Shown here in pieces: positions 63,313 to 64,000 of a stretch of 64,000 bases of DNA. The notes beneath the pieces were generated by a model. It ran no database searches, was not told the origin of the DNA, and saw only the letters and a program-made list of their open reading frames with translations. The first letter of the stretch is position 1, and each line of letters starts with the position of its first letter. Both the position numbers and the translations under genes were made by a program. Source of the stretch: Phylloscopus collybita (taxonomy: Eukaryota > Chordata > Aves > Passeriformes > Phylloscopidae); assembly GCA_027886175.1 (NCBI GenBank), contig JAJNNQ010000013.1, positions 6,529,501 through 6,593,500 on the forward strand, read 5' to 3'.

Positions 63313-64000
63313 GAAGAAGAAGAAATGTCCTGGTCACATTTGTTGTTTGGGTTATCAGTGGTCCAAAATCCTGAGAAGTGTTGCAAAGTGTATCTGCAGT
63401 TCAGTTTTCATTCATGTATTGAGGAACTGGGATAGAAATGGAAGCAATTACTGTACCCCACATTTCTGTAGTCTAGGGTTTGTGAACTTCGGGATTTTTG
63501 TGAATATTAATTTCTACTTCTTGCTAGTACATGCTCCTCTGCTGCATATTTATAAGTTACATAGTAACTCATTTAGCAATTGAGTGCAGGCAAATAGGCC
63601 AAATCCAGCAAGCAGTAACAGTGGATGGGTTTTTTTTTTTTTGTTTCTCTGTGTGACAGTTAATATTTTGTCAGAGAAAAAGATGCTTATCAGTTTTCCT
63701 TGAAGTTTAATTGAAACAGGGTATGAGCTTCTGCATATTAAATGCATGTGTGAGTATGCATGCACACACACATTAAATCCATAAATATGTGGATTTTAAT
63801 AAGCAAGATCTTTACATTCTAAATAGAAACCCATTGCTGAATTTAAGATATAAGTGTCCCTCAGCTCTTTTTAGAGATTACATCAGAGTCATTCTTGTGC
63901 CCAAGTTCATCACTACTCAAGAACTGAAGTATTGCAATCAAATATCAATAGCTAGAAAAGCTAAGGGCAAAACCAACTTGGTTTTCAGTTTAATGATTTT
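61380..64000 (+). other. SYT14: Start of the next SYT14 intron
   Basis: The interval begins with the GTGAGT donor of the C2B exon and contains no further exon that I can support. It carries a GAT/GAA trinucleotide repeat (63268-63324), a T-run at about 63630 and a short CA/TG-rich patch at about 63740-63775. The expected next exon, encoding the middle of C2B, was not seen. Confidence 0.8.
63268..63324. repeat. (GAT)14 (GAA)5 trinucleotide repeat
   Basis: Fourteen perfect GAT units (63268-63309) pass into five GAA units (63310-63324). An open frame through it would read poly-Asp then poly-Glu, but the flanks look intronic and no splice sites support an exon. Confidence 0.97.

Noticed and set aside
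63166..63435. 89-codon frame with an Asp/Glu run as an acidic protein gene
   Set aside because: The acidic run is the GAT/GAA microsatellite; the flanks have no coding character or splice signals.

Overview
This is vertebrate nuclear DNA, almost certainly from a bird. It is AT-rich and sparsely coding, with large introns, GT-AG exon boundaries and several decayed 3' ends of CR1 LINEs, the typical avian retroposon. There are no bacterial-type genes, operons, CRISPR arrays or RNA genes.

The window lies inside one protein-coding gene on the + strand, which I recognise as SYT14 (synaptotagmin-14). Five consecutive coding exons are present: 12087-12251 (transmembrane segment), 18656-18874 (acidic/serine linker), 45111-45379 (Cys/Pro-rich linker with a PPPY motif), 47269-47718 (whole C2A domain) and 61190-61379 (start of C2B). 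Their phases chain exactly (1-1, 1-1, 1-0, 0-0, 0-1). Together they carry 1293 coding bases, or 431 codons, of a protein of about 555 residues. The short N-terminal exon(s) must lie upstream of position 1 and the rest of C2B beyond 64000.

A sixth coding segment is the most interesting gene-level item. An open frame starts at 13448, between the transmembrane exon and the next SYT14 exon, just after an in-frame stop. A consensus splice donor follows base 14402, in the phase needed to join 18656. It looks like an alternative first coding exon. It would replace the short N-terminus and transmembrane helix with about 318 residues: an amphipathic-helix-like N-terminus followed by a long Lys/Ser/Asp-rich disordered stretch.

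The rest is intron. 1-12086 is upstream intron with two CR1 fragments and an extreme AT-rich patch. 12252-18655 holds the alternative exon. The 26-kb intron 18875-45110 holds two CR1 fragments, microsatellites, a G-quadruplex motif and a remnant endogenous retrovirus (about 40570-41639). That remnant keeps a protease fragment and a 3' LTR. It includes a 164-base stretch without a single G directly in front of the LTR, and stop codons explicable by G-to-A change, which together look like deaminase hypermutation. 45380-47268 has one CR1 tail. 47719-61189 has a tight hairpin, a 20-bp perfect palindrome and homopolymer tracts. 61380-64000 has a (GAT)14(GAA)5 repeat.

Gene identity and exon borders rest on direct translation plus remembered family sequence. 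Repeat family names are by eye. Alternative-exon use, hypermutation and regulatory roles are inference.
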